A stretch of 30,361 bases of DNA from positions 1 through 30,361 of the forward strand of contig DATFUR010000019.1 of NCBI GenBank assembly GCA_035260725.1, written 5' to 3'. The notes beneath the pieces were generated by a model that did not search any database, had not been told where the DNA came from, and worked only from the letters and a program-made list of their open reading frames with translations. The stretch comes from DASRFS01 sp035260725 (GTDB taxonomy: Bacteria; Patescibacteriota; Microgenomatia; Levybacterales; UBA12049). A program made the position numbers and the translations under genes. How positions within the stretch are numbered: position 1 is the stretch's first letter; every line of letters starts with the position of its first letter. Shown piece after piece: positions 15,786 through 22,990 of this stretch.

Positions 15786-16852
15786 AAAGAGACAGCATTC
15801 TTCTGTTGGGAGCAGTGGTGCTTCTAACGTTATTTGGCCTTCTTATGATATACGACGCCTCTTCGTATGTGTCTTTTAAAGATTTTGGAGATAAGTACCA
15901 TTATATAAAGGATCAAATCTTTTGGGCTATTTTGGGTTTTTCCGGGTTAGCTTTTTTTTCCTTTTTTGATTACAGAAAACTATATACTCTTTCTTTGCCA
16001 ATTTTGATTTGCTCAATAATTCTTCTTGTTTTGGTTTTTGTTCCCGGAATTGGAGTTTACGTTCTTGGAGCTCACAGGTGGGTTAATTTTAAATTTTTTA
16101 CTTTGCAGTCATCGGAGTTTGCAAAACTTGCATTGTCTATTTATCTTGCCGCATGGTTTTCCAGTAAAGAAAAAGGGAGGCTGCCTGCTTTTCTTTTGCT
16201 TTTGGGAATGGTTTTGGGTTTGGTCATTGCGGAGCCCGATATGGGAACCGCAGCTATAATTCTTTTTCAGGCACTGGCTATTTATTTTTTGTCTGGCGCT
16301 CCGGTTTGGCAATTTTTTGCCGTTTTGCCAATTTTTGCGGTTTTGGGAGTTATATTTGCAAAACTCGAGCCTTATAGAGCAGAAAGACTTGCGACTTTTT
16401 TTAATTTTAACCAATCAATTCAGTCATCTTCTTACCACGTTAGGCAAATTCTAATTGCCTTAGGTTCGGGAGGCCTCACGGGAGTGGGTATTGGAAATTC
16501 TTTGCAAAAGTATGCATATCTTCCGGAAAACACAACCGACTCCATTTTTGCAATAATTGCAGAAGAAGTGGGTTTTATAGGAGCGGGTTTGGTAATTTTA
16601 ATTTTTGCAGCAATTATATTGTTGGGATTTCGAATTGCCATGACAGCCAGAGACAATTTTGGCAAACTTTTGGCAGCCGGAATGACGACTCTTATTGCAG
16701 TCCAGGCTCTTATTAACCTTGCTTCCCAAACTGCTCTTATTCCTTTAACGGGGGTTCCATTGCCTTTTATCTCTTATGGAGGGTCGGCTCTTATCGTTAA
16801 CCTTTCCGCAATTGGAATTCTTATAAATATTTCAAAACAGACAAAATCATGA
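15782..16852 (+). CDS. ftsW: SEDS glycosyltransferase FtsW
   Basis: Polytopic SEDS protein that polymerises lipid II at the septum with the cognate class B PBP (FtsI here). 356 residues, about ten membrane helices. LLMIYDASSY in the first helix, AEPDMGTAAII, YHVRQILIALGSGGLTGVGIGN and the C-terminal GVPLPFISYGGSALIVNLSA are family signatures; the conserved Asp is in EPDMG. Called FtsW rather than RodA because it lies between mraY and murG; a second SEDS gene sits next to ileS. It overlaps both mraY and murG by 4 bases (ATGA). Confidence 0.93.
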   Translation: MKRDSILLLGAVVLLTLFGLLMIYDASSYVSFKDFGDKYHYIKDQIFWAILGFSGLAFFSFFDYRKLYTLSLPILICSIILLVLVFVPGIGVYVLGAHRWVNFKFFTLQSSEFAKLALSIYLAAWFSSKEKGRLPAFLLLLGMVLGLVIAEPDMGTAAIILFQALAIYFLSGAPVWQFFAVLPIFAVLGVIFAKLEPYRAERLATFFNFNQSIQSSSYHVRQILIALGSGGLTGVGIGNSLQKYAYLPENTTDSIFAIIAEEVGFIGAGLVILIFAAIILLGFRIAMTARDNFGKLLAAGMTTLIAVQALINLASQTALIPLTGVPLPFISYGGSALIVNLSAIGILINISKQTKS

Positions 16853-17925
16853 AAATTGTAGTTATTGGCGGACATTTTACGCCGGCTCTGGCAGTTATTG
16901 ATGAGCTTAAAGATCATCAAATTTTATACATAGGAAGAAAGTATGCGCTTGAGGGAGATAAAGCTTTGTCGTTAGAATATCAAACGATAACTTCCAAAAA
17001 TATTCCCTTTGTTTCTATTACAACGGGAAGGCTGCAGAGAAAATTCACTATTTACACAATACCCTCTCTTCTAAAATTACCGATTGGTTTTTTCCAGTCG
17101 CTTTTTATTTTAAAAAAAGAAAAGCCGGATGTTATTTTAGGTTTTGGAGGATATGTGTCTCTGCCTATTATTCTAATGGCAGCCATTTTGCGAATTCCAA
17201 TTGTTATTCATGAGCAAACTTTAGGCAGTGGTATTTCAAACAAAATAGCTTCTTTCTTTGCCAAAAAAATCTGTATTTCTTGGGAATCTTCAAAAAGATT
17301 TTTCCCACAGGATAAAACTGTTCTTACCGGTAACCCGATTAGAAAGGAAATTATCGAAAGTTTGTCTAATTCTGAAACCAAAAGCGTAAAACCCCTTATT
17401 TATATAACCGGAGGTAGTTTGGGTTCGCACAGATTAAATCTTTTTGTAGAAGGCTCAATTAATAAACTTTTAGAACAGTTCGATGTAATTCATCAAACGG
17501 GAGACGCAGAAGAATTCAAAGATTTTGAAAGATTAGAACAGCTAAAAAAGAATAAAGACTTAAAAAACTATATTGTAAAAAAATTTCTAACTTCAGAAGA
17601 AGTTGCAGATGTCTTAAAAGCCTCAAGTCTAGTTATTTCGCGATCGGGAATGAATACGATATCGGAATTATATTTTCTTGGAAAGCCATGTTTTCTTATT
17701 CCTCTCCCGCAGGGGTCCGAACAAAAACAAAATGCAATTTTTATGAAAAATCTAGGAATTGCAGAAGTGGGGTTCCAAGACAAATTAAATCCAACTATTT
17801 TTTTTGAAACAATTAAATTTATGATTAAAAATTTAGATAAATATAAAACGACAAAAAAAATATCTTTCGAAAATGCAGCAGAAAGAATAGCCGAGGTGGT
17901 CTTACATGAGAGTCGCAAAGCATAA
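16849..17925 (+). CDS. murG: UDP-GlcNAc:lipid I N-acetylglucosaminyltransferase MurG
   Basis: Peripheral membrane GT-B (family 28) enzyme that adds GlcNAc to lipid I, making lipid II. 358 residues. The N-terminal loop is shortened to IGGHFTPALA (6-15), keeping the GGHxxPAL core but not the leading GGTGG. GFGGYVSLP, IPIVIHEQ, LTGNPIRKEI, ITGGSLGSHRLN and SRSGMNTISELYFLGKP (UDP-GlcNAc site) are diagnostic. Coupled to ftsW by an ATGA overlap; its last 20 bases overlap the next gene. Confidence 0.95.
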   Translation: MKIVVIGGHFTPALAVIDELKDHQILYIGRKYALEGDKALSLEYQTITSKNIPFVSITTGRLQRKFTIYTIPSLLKLPIGFFQSLFILKKEKPDVILGFGGYVSLPIILMAAILRIPIVIHEQTLGSGISNKIASFFAKKICISWESSKRFFPQDKTVLTGNPIRKEIIESLSNSETKSVKPLIYITGGSLGSHRLNLFVEGSINKLLEQFDVIHQTGDAEEFKDFERLEQLKKNKDLKNYIVKKFLTSEEVADVLKASSLVISRSGMNTISELYFLGKPCFLIPLPQGSEQKQNAIFMKNLGIAEVGFQDKLNPTIFFETIKFMIKNLDKYKTTKKISFENAAERIAEVVLHESRKA

Positions 17926-18310
17926 AAGAAATTTTTTCAAAATACTTCCATTTGTTATTTTTAGTCTGATCGTTGTATCGGTCTTTTTAAGTACCTTTTA
18001 TTTGATTTCAGCAAAAATTTTAGGAAAGACTTCTTTTATTAGTCCAATTGCACAAATTAAAACCTATAAAACCGACAGTATCGAAGATATTTTACAAACA
18101 AATAATATTGTGTTTTCTAAAATAGAAACGGCAACCGACTCGTCAAAAATTATTTTTTTAAAAGACGACGGACAAGTTCTGCTATCGGTAAAAAAAGACA
18201 TTGGTTCTCAAATCTCCTCTTTACAAGCAATCCTCTCTCGGCTTACAATAGAGGGGAAAAAATTTAAGCAACTCGATTTACGCTTTGATAAGCCCATAAT
18301 CGAGTTTTAA
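17906..18310 (+). CDS. FtsQ/DivIB-like division protein, strongly shortened
   Basis: 134 residues: a basic N-terminus (MRVAKHKRN), one membrane helix (about 12-34), then a small extracytoplasmic domain. The end, IEGKKFKQLDLRFDKPIIEF, resembles the beta-domain terminus of FtsQ (an LDLRF-type strand), and the slot between murG and ftsA is the usual ftsQ position. At about half the normal 240-280 residues, it seems to lack the POTRA domain, which normally follows the membrane helix. The identification rests on position, topology and that terminal motif. It overlaps murG by 20 bases; ftsA follows 4 bases later. Confidence 0.6.
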   Translation: MRVAKHKRNFFKILPFVIFSLIVVSVFLSTFYLISAKILGKTSFISPIAQIKTYKTDSIEDILQTNNIVFSKIETATDSSKIIFLKDDGQVLLSVKKDIGSQISSLQAILSRLTIEGKKFKQLDLRFDKPIIEF

Positions 18311-18314
18311 GTGT

Positions 18315-19577
18315 ATGACTGATGGAAAAATAGTTGTCGGCGTTGATATAGGAACCTCTAAAATTGTCACCATAATCGCAAAAGTAGACGATGAAAATGT
18401 GAATGTTCTGGGAGTTTCTGAAGTTAAGTCTTTGGGGATTAGAAAAGGACAAATTGTAGATATAGAACAAGTAGTCCTCTCTATAAATAACTCGCTAGAG
18501 GGTGCGGAAAGAATGGCCGGATTTTCCGCTTCTCATATAATCGCTTCAATTGGCGGATCCCATATAGAATCTCAGAATTCCCGCGGTGTAGTTGCTGTTT
18601 CTCATCCAGACGAGGAAATAACAGAAAATGATTTGATTCGCGTAACAGAAGCGGCAAAGGCAGTATCTCTTCCTTCAAGTAGAGAAATAATTCATGTTCT
18701 TCCCCGAAGTTACATTGTTGACGGCCAAGAGGGAATAAAAGCGCCTTTAGGAATGACCGGTGTAAGACTTGAAGTAGATACACATATAGTTTCCGCTTAC
18801 AATATTTCTGTTAGAAATCTTGAGAAAGCATTTTCTGAAGTGGGCGTAGACGTAGATGCGGTTGTTTTCTCCGGGCTTGCAAGTTCACTTTCGATTTTAT
18901 CCGAAACGGAGAAAGAGCTTGGAGTTGTTTTAGTAGACATAGGGGCCGGAACCACAGACATTTCTATTTATACCGATGGATCGGTTGCTTATTCATCCGT
19001 TTTGCCAATTGGAGCAAAACATATAACAAACGATTTGGCGATAGGACTTAGAATTTCTCTTGAATCTGCGGAAAAAATAAAACTTTTGCTCTCAAGCGGA
19101 AAGATTCTCAAAAAAAGCGAGGAATCAAAGGACGAAATTGATTTATCGTCTCTTAATTTGCCGGAAGATCTAACAAAAGTTTCTGAAAAAACTTTAATAG
19201 ATGGAATTATAAAACCTCGTTTAAACGAAATATTTACTTTTGTAGGGCTAGAAGTTAAGAAATCAGGTTTTGGCGGACAGACGCCATCGGGTTTGGTAGT
19301 AACGGGGGGAGGAGCACTTACAGTAGGAACAACAGAGGCTGCCAAAAGAATGCTCGCAATGCCTGTAAGGATTGGAAAACCTGCAAACATAAAGGGAATA
19401 ATAGACGAAATACAAGATCCTTCTTTTGCGACGGTTGTTGGTCTTGCGGTATATGGTAGAAATATAGAAAATGAGTCCGGTCTTCCTTTTGGATTTTCAA
19501 TTCCCCAAATCTCCGTTGGAAAATTAAATAAACCCATAGCCCGGGCAATTGCTTTTATTAAATCCTTCATGCCTTAA
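18315..19577 (+). CDS. ftsA: Cell division protein FtsA
   Basis: Actin-family ATPase that tethers FtsZ filaments to the membrane. 420 residues. The phosphate-1 loop is VGVDIGTSKIVTII near the N-terminus, the 1C insertion domain follows (about 85-165), the phosphate-2 motif is VLVDIGAGTTDISIY and the adenosine motif is VVTGGGALTVG. The C-terminus KPIARAIAFIKSFMP forms the amphipathic membrane-targeting helix, so membrane binding seems intact. It starts 4 bases after the FtsQ-like gene with no -10 box at the ATG, so it should be read from upstream transcripts. Confidence 0.96.
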   Translation: MTDGKIVVGVDIGTSKIVTIIAKVDDENVNVLGVSEVKSLGIRKGQIVDIEQVVLSINNSLEGAERMAGFSASHIIASIGGSHIESQNSRGVVAVSHPDEEITENDLIRVTEAAKAVSLPSSREIIHVLPRSYIVDGQEGIKAPLGMTGVRLEVDTHIVSAYNISVRNLEKAFSEVGVDVDAVVFSGLASSLSILSETEKELGVVLVDIGAGTTDISIYTDGSVAYSSVLPIGAKHITNDLAIGLRISLESAEKIKLLLSSGKILKKSEESKDEIDLSSLNLPEDLTKVSEKTLIDGIIKPRLNEIFTFVGLEVKKSGFGGQTPSGLVVTGGGALTVGTTEAAKRMLAMPVRIGKPANIKGIIDEIQDPSFATVVGLAVYGRNIENESGLPFGFSIPQISVGKLNKPIARAIAFIKSFMP

Positions 19578-19583
19578 TTCTAG

Positions 19584-19612
19584 TTGACAACGTCGCATAA
19601 TCTTGATAGATT
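19584..19612 (+). promoter_or_regulatory. Promoter of ftsZ
   Basis: TTGACA (19584-19589), 17 bases, TAGATT (19607-19612, 4 of 6 to consensus), then 6 bases to the ATG at 19619. This places the predicted transcription start at the A of the ATG, so ftsZ can be made from a leaderless mRNA independently of ftsA. Confidence 0.65.
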
Positions 19613-19618
19613 TAACCC

Positions 19619-20725
19619 ATGCTGATCAAACCCCAGACTACAAACTTCGCAAAAATCCGCGTAATGGGAGTAGGAGGAGCAGGAACCAACGCTCTCAACA
19701 CAATGATTTCATCGGCCAATATTCAGGGAGTCGATTTTATCGCGGTAAATACAGATGCACAGTCTCTTCTTTTAAACCAAGCTGCAACTAAAGTTCAAAT
19801 TGGAGAAGGGCTTACAAAAGGTTTGGGGTCCGGCGGAGATCCTGAAATTGGAAAACAGGCGGGAGAAGAGTCTTACGAGAAAGTTAAAGAAATGCTGGAT
19901 GGAACGGATATGATTTTCTTAACAGCAGGAATGGGTGGAGGAACAGGAACCGGAGCGACACCCGTTATAGCAAGAGCCGCAAAAGAAGTAGGAGCGTTAA
20001 CAATTGCAGTTGTTACAAAACCTTTCGCGTTCGAAGGAACAAGAAGAATGGTTGTAGCAGAAGCAGGGATAGAAGAACTAAAAGATAAAGTTGATACATT
20101 AATTGTTATTCCAAACCAAAGAATTTTGGACGTTGTGGATAAAAAACTTTCTCTTTTGGAAGCATTTAAGGTTGCAGATTCTGTTTTGACACAAGGAGTA
20201 CAAGGAATTTCGGAATTAATAACAATGCCAGGGCTTATAAACGTAGATTTTGCAGACGTTCGAACAATTATGACAAATGCGGGATCTGCGCTTATGGGAA
20301 TAGGAACGGGAGTAGGAGAAAACAGAGCACAAGCTGCAGCTCGAGCGGCTGTTGCCAGTCCTCTTTTGGAAATTTCCATGGAAGGAGCACGGGGAGTGTT
20401 GTTTAATATTATAGGCGGACCCGACCTTACAATGAACGAAGTAGATGAAGCGGCAAAAATTATTGCAGCAGCGGCCGATCCGGATGCAAATATAATTTTT
20501 GGAGCAACAATCGATGAATCCATGCGCGACCAGATGAAGATAACGGTTATTGCAACTGGATTTGATCAGGCCCGTCAAACGCTAAAAGAATTCGTGGCAC
20601 CCGCTGTCCACAAGATGGAGATGGAAAAAAAGGAAAATGTACCGGTTTTGGGTGACGAAGACGTTCCCACAGGAGAAGAAAACGATACCTGGGACATTCC
20701 CGCCTTTTTACGCAACCGAAATTAA
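19619..20725 (+). CDS. ftsZ: Cell division protein FtsZ
   Basis: Tubulin-family GTPase that forms the division ring. 368 residues. The GTP-binding signature GGGTGTG is at 106-112, GVGGAGTNA at 17-25, and the catalytic T7 loop NVDFADVRTIM at 208-218, with D210 and D213. A short linker rich in Glu and Lys (about 338-356) leads to the C-terminal peptide WDIPAFLRNRN, the docking site for FtsA, so the FtsA-FtsZ interaction should be conserved. It has its own leaderless-type promoter and ends the dcw cluster. No hairpin terminator is visible downstream. Confidence 0.98.
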   Translation: MLIKPQTTNFAKIRVMGVGGAGTNALNTMISSANIQGVDFIAVNTDAQSLLLNQAATKVQIGEGLTKGLGSGGDPEIGKQAGEESYEKVKEMLDGTDMIFLTAGMGGGTGTGATPVIARAAKEVGALTIAVVTKPFAFEGTRRMVVAEAGIEELKDKVDTLIVIPNQRILDVVDKKLSLLEAFKVADSVLTQGVQGISELITMPGLINVDFADVRTIMTNAGSALMGIGTGVGENRAQAAARAAVASPLLEISMEGARGVLFNIIGGPDLTMNEVDEAAKIIAAAADPDANIIFGATIDESMRDQMKITVIATGFDQARQTLKEFVAPAVHKMEMEKKENVPVLGDEDVPTGEENDTWDIPAFLRNRN

Positions 20726-20877
20726 TTTAACCTCAAACTAATCTTATAGCTCATCACTTAGCCTCAAGATGATTTACCCCCTCCCTATTTAGCTTCATGT
20801 GTACGTCGCAGAATATACAATTACGACATGTAACAGTATAAAACGTAAAATATAATATTTTTCATCTAGTTAAGTTG

Positions 20878-20886
20878 TGATATAAT
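20878..20886 (+). promoter_or_regulatory. Extended -10 promoter of the 77-residue/protease pair
   Basis: TGATATAAT: a perfect TATAAT (20881-20886) preceded by TG (20878-20879). The -35 region is poor, typical for extended -10 promoters. The ATG at 20901 is 14 bases beyond, giving a leader of about 8 bases. The rest of the 175-base gap after ftsZ contains only an A/T-only palindrome at 20847-20861 and no other structure I can support. Confidence 0.55.
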
Positions 20887-20900
20887 TATTTTCCGATACT

Positions 20901-21134
20901 ATGTTAGATAAAGAATATCAGTATTACAAAAAAAATGAAAAAGCCTTTTTAGAAAAGTACAAAGGAAAAGTTTTAGTGATTAAAGGCGAAGAAATAGTTG
21001 GTACTTATAATGATGAATCAACTGCATACACAGAATCCACATCTAAATATGAGCTAGGGACGTTCTTAATTCAGAAATGTGTTCCTGAGAAAGATACTAC
21101 ACAAACATTTCATTCTAGAGTAAATTTTTCATGA
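20901..21134 (+). CDS. Small conserved-type protein paired with a retropepsin-like gene
   Basis: 77 residues, soluble. The central part (KYKGKVLVIKGEEIVGTYND, then ESTAYTESTSKYELGTFLIQ) has the pattern [F/L]xxKYKGKxVxIKGxxxxGxxxxxxxAxxxxxxKxxxGxFLIQ. I recall this from small uncharacterised proteins in diverse bacteria, often just upstream of aspartyl protease genes (memory, not a search). A DUF5678-like assignment is possible but unverified. The partner gene begins 7 bases after its TGA, so the two almost certainly form an operon. Function unknown; a substrate, inhibitor or adaptor of the protease would fit the pairing. Confidence 0.75.
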   Translation: MLDKEYQYYKKNEKAFLEKYKGKVLVIKGEEIVGTYNDESTAYTESTSKYELGTFLIQKCVPEKDTTQTFHSRVNFS

Positions 21135-21141
21135 AATTATT

Positions 21142-21741
21142 ATGCAAGATTTCCAAGCACTCACAACAAAATACGGTGGTAGAACAAATGTACTTGTTGG
21201 AGATGTTCAAATTTCCCAAGCATTCGACATCAAGTCAGATCCGATAAATCATAAACCTCTTAAGGAAATTAAAGCAATTTGGGATACTGGAGCCTCATGT
21301 ACGGTTATAACAAAGAAACTTGCTGCTGAAATCGGACTTATACCAACTGGGAAAGAAATAGTAAGTGGGATTGATCATGATTCACCAGAAAACACTTTTT
21401 TCGTGAATGTTTATCTTCCAAATAAAGTTTGCATGATGAATTTAAAAATTGTTGAAGTGCCAAGTATAAAAAGTGCAGATTTGCTGATTGGAATGGATAT
21501 TATTGGCGCAGGCGATTTTTCTATTTTTATAAAAGATGGAAAAACAGTCATGTCATACAGATATCCTAGTATTGGAGGAATGGATTTTGTTGAAGAAGCA
21601 GGATCAGTTAATAGTCAAAGGGCAATATTAAACAGAATTGAAGAACAAAAGAGTCATAGAAAAGCATTATCTAGAAAAGAATTGCAAAAAAGAATTAATA
21701 GAAAGAAGAACAAAAAACAAAATCGTAGAAAAAAACACTAG
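21142..21741 (+). CDS. Retropepsin-like aspartic protease with basic tail
   Basis: 199 residues. AIWDTGASCTVIT (45-57) contains the catalytic Asp-Thr-Gly (48-50) plus the following Ala-Ser, and LLIGMDII (114-121) is the second hydrophobic-Gly element of a retroviral-type (clan AA) protease fold. The single DTG means it must dimerise to form an active site. There is no signal peptide or membrane helix, so it should act in the cytoplasm. Residues 168-199 are extremely basic (16 Lys/Arg in 30), suggesting binding to nucleic acid or ribosomes. It is co-transcribed with the 77-residue gene. Substrate unknown; no retroelement genes accompany it. Confidence 0.85.
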   Translation: MQDFQALTTKYGGRTNVLVGDVQISQAFDIKSDPINHKPLKEIKAIWDTGASCTVITKKLAAEIGLIPTGKEIVSGIDHDSPENTFFVNVYLPNKVCMMNLKIVEVPSIKSADLLIGMDIIGAGDFSIFIKDGKTVMSYRYPSIGGMDFVEEAGSVNSQRAILNRIEEQKSHRKALSRKELQKRINRKKNKKQNRRKKH

Positions 21742-21745
21742 TAAC

Positions 21746-21774
21746 TTGACCTCTAGTCTTAAAAAGACTATATT
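21746..21774 (+). promoter_or_regulatory. Strong promoter reading into a noncoding stretch
   Basis: TTGACC (21746-21751), 17 bases, TATATT (21769-21774). Predicted start is near 21781, about 228 bases before the next ATG. Unlike the other promoters here it is not next to a start codon. The next gene has its own promoter at 21972-22000. Confidence 0.6.
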
Positions 21775-21794
21775 CTTCCTGAAGACTTAAAAAG
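21754..21794 (+). repeat. Palindrome plus partial repeat around the 21769 -10 box
   Basis: Perfect inverted repeat TAGTCTT-AAA-AAGACTA (21754-21770) fills the spacer and enters the -10 box. A related unit, AGACTTAAAAAG (21783-21794), matches AGTCTTAAAAAG (21755-21766) at 11 of 12 positions, 28 bases further on. This arrangement suggests an operator. As RNA the palindrome would be a 7-bp hairpin with a poor T-tract (TATATTCTT), a weak terminator for the protease operon at best. Confidence 0.5.
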
Positions 21795-21971
21795 GTAAAC
21801 TTTTCATTAGGTTGTTTAGTTTGAATTTAGCCTTGAAAGTAGTTAATGTCTTAGACATACCAGCGTTTTTGAGAAACTGCAATTAGTTTAGGTTGCTAAA
21901 TCAGTCTAATCCTCTTATTCCAAAAACAATAAAACCTTAATATTCCATCAGACAGATAAAGAGCTTATAGT
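21781..21971 (+). other. Noncoding stretch, possible small RNA
   Basis: About 190 bases lying between the promoter at 21746-21774 and that of the next gene. No credible reading frame: the one ATG, near 21845, meets a stop after one codon. Several short self-complementary patches exist but no strong stem, and I recognise no known RNA family. It could be an untranslated leader, a small RNA, or inert DNA. Confidence 0.2.
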
Positions 21972-22000
21972 TTGACATTTTAAATTTGTTGGTATATACT
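21972..22000 (+). promoter_or_regulatory. Promoter of the 301-residue gene
   Basis: TTGACA (21972-21977), 17 bases, TATACT (21995-22000): the best-matching promoter of the window. The ATG at 22009 follows after 8 bases, so the transcript should be leaderless or nearly so. Confidence 0.8.
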
Positions 22001-22008
22001 ACAAAGCT

Positions 22009-22914
22009 ATGTCAAGTGAATCAATAGGACCAAATTCTGAAGGCAAACAGCCAAAAGTAGTTAAAATGCCAACTGCGGAAATTGTTTCACAAAAAATTCA
22101 ATCCACTGGCTTATATGGAGTAGTCCCTCAAGTAGATGGTTTTTATGACAGTTTAGTTAAATATACGGCTAATCGTGAGCTTGTGGGAATGGGATTAGTT
22201 ATGTCTTGGGAAATGGCAGGATATGACACTTTAAGAGAATATCCTGAAGCTATGGGTTTTTTAGTTGATATGAGTTTTGACAAGGTTATTGACGCTATTA
22301 CCCCAGATGCAGAAGTGGCACAAGACGCTAAAGAATTTAGAAAGAAAGTTGAAGAAGAAGCCAATGTGGCAGCAAAAGCGACTGAGCCTAAGCCAGAACA
22401 AAAACAAACACAGACGAGTATTGATATTAAAGGGCTTGATAAAGCATTAGTTTTGGCTACTCTATATAATGGGGCAAGACCACAGGGCGCAGGGTTCCTT
22501 CGTTATGATCCCACACCTATGACTGTTGAGGATGCGACTGCAGTATTAGAACAATCGACAGATTTTGATTATCTAAAAGGACGCGTTATTAAGATAGATC
22601 TTTCTGGGGATGAATTAGATCCAAGACTTTACGATAGAGACAATGGTGTAGATACTGCGAGAAAGCTGATTGATTCACTTCGTGAACCTGAAAAACCAGA
22701 TCCGAACAACCCAACGATACGAGATCATCACCTGTCTGAAGCAGGAAAGCAAGCACAGATCGCTCGGGAACTTCTATACGAAGATCCATCAGGTTTTGAG
22801 AGACCTGGAGTATTTCATATGGGCTTAGATGATATCGCAGACATACTTGATCCTAAGCTTAGAGCTGCCCAAGAAAAAATTAGAAAGTTAAAAGATCAGA
22901 AAAAAAAGAAATAA
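22009..22914 (+). CDS. Uncharacterised 301-residue protein with a recurrent core domain
   Basis: Soluble, no signal or membrane segment. Three parts are visible: an N-terminal helical region (about 20-125), a Lys/Glu/Gln linker (about 120-138), and a core at about 141-216 containing LATLYNGARPQGAGFLRYDP, FDYLKGRVIKIDLSGDELDP and LYDRDNG. I recall this core (LYNxxxPQGxGFLxYDPxPM ... FDYLKGRVxKxDLSGD ... YDRDNG) from small proteins of unknown function in bacteria and phages; that is memory only and no function is known to me. The C-terminus ends in a Lys-rich helix. It is a single gene with its own strong promoter, between the protease pair and ileS. Confidence 0.75.
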   Translation: MSSESIGPNSEGKQPKVVKMPTAEIVSQKIQSTGLYGVVPQVDGFYDSLVKYTANRELVGMGLVMSWEMAGYDTLREYPEAMGFLVDMSFDKVIDAITPDAEVAQDAKEFRKKVEEEANVAAKATEPKPEQKQTQTSIDIKGLDKALVLATLYNGARPQGAGFLRYDPTPMTVEDATAVLEQSTDFDYLKGRVIKIDLSGDELDPRLYDRDNGVDTARKLIDSLREPEKPDPNNPTIRDHHLSEAGKQAQIARELLYEDPSGFERPGVFHMGLDDIADILDPKLRAAQEKIRKLKDQKKKK

Positions 22915-22954
22915 TTCTCTTGGTAAGTACACCTAAAACACCTATGGATAAGCC

Positions 22955-22983
22955 TTGCTCTTTATTTCCCTCTAGAATATAAT
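22955..22983 (+). promoter_or_regulatory. Promoter of ileS
   Basis: TTGCTC (22955-22960), 17 bases, TATAAT (22978-22983), then 7 bases to the ATG at 22991. Leaderless geometry. No T-box-like leader is possible, as there is no leader. Confidence 0.7.
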
Positions 22984-22990
22984 TTATTCT

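Noticed and set aside
18989..19570. 193-residue open frame on the minus strand across ftsA
   Set aside because: Shadow of ftsA; no family features and no start signals.
19873..20523. 216-residue open frame on the minus strand across ftsZ
   Set aside because: It is the antisense shadow of strongly conserved ftsZ codons, with a Ser/Ala/Pro-rich composition and no recognisable domain.
20847..20861. A/T-only palindrome (AAAATAT-A-ATATTTT), possible terminator after ftsZ
   Set aside because: Too weak as an RNA stem and 120 bases past the stop; such palindromes are expected by chance in AT-rich gaps.
22943..22951. Single DnaA-box-like 9-mer (TTATCCATA on the minus strand)
   Set aside because: One mismatch, no cluster of boxes, no dnaA or dnaN nearby.
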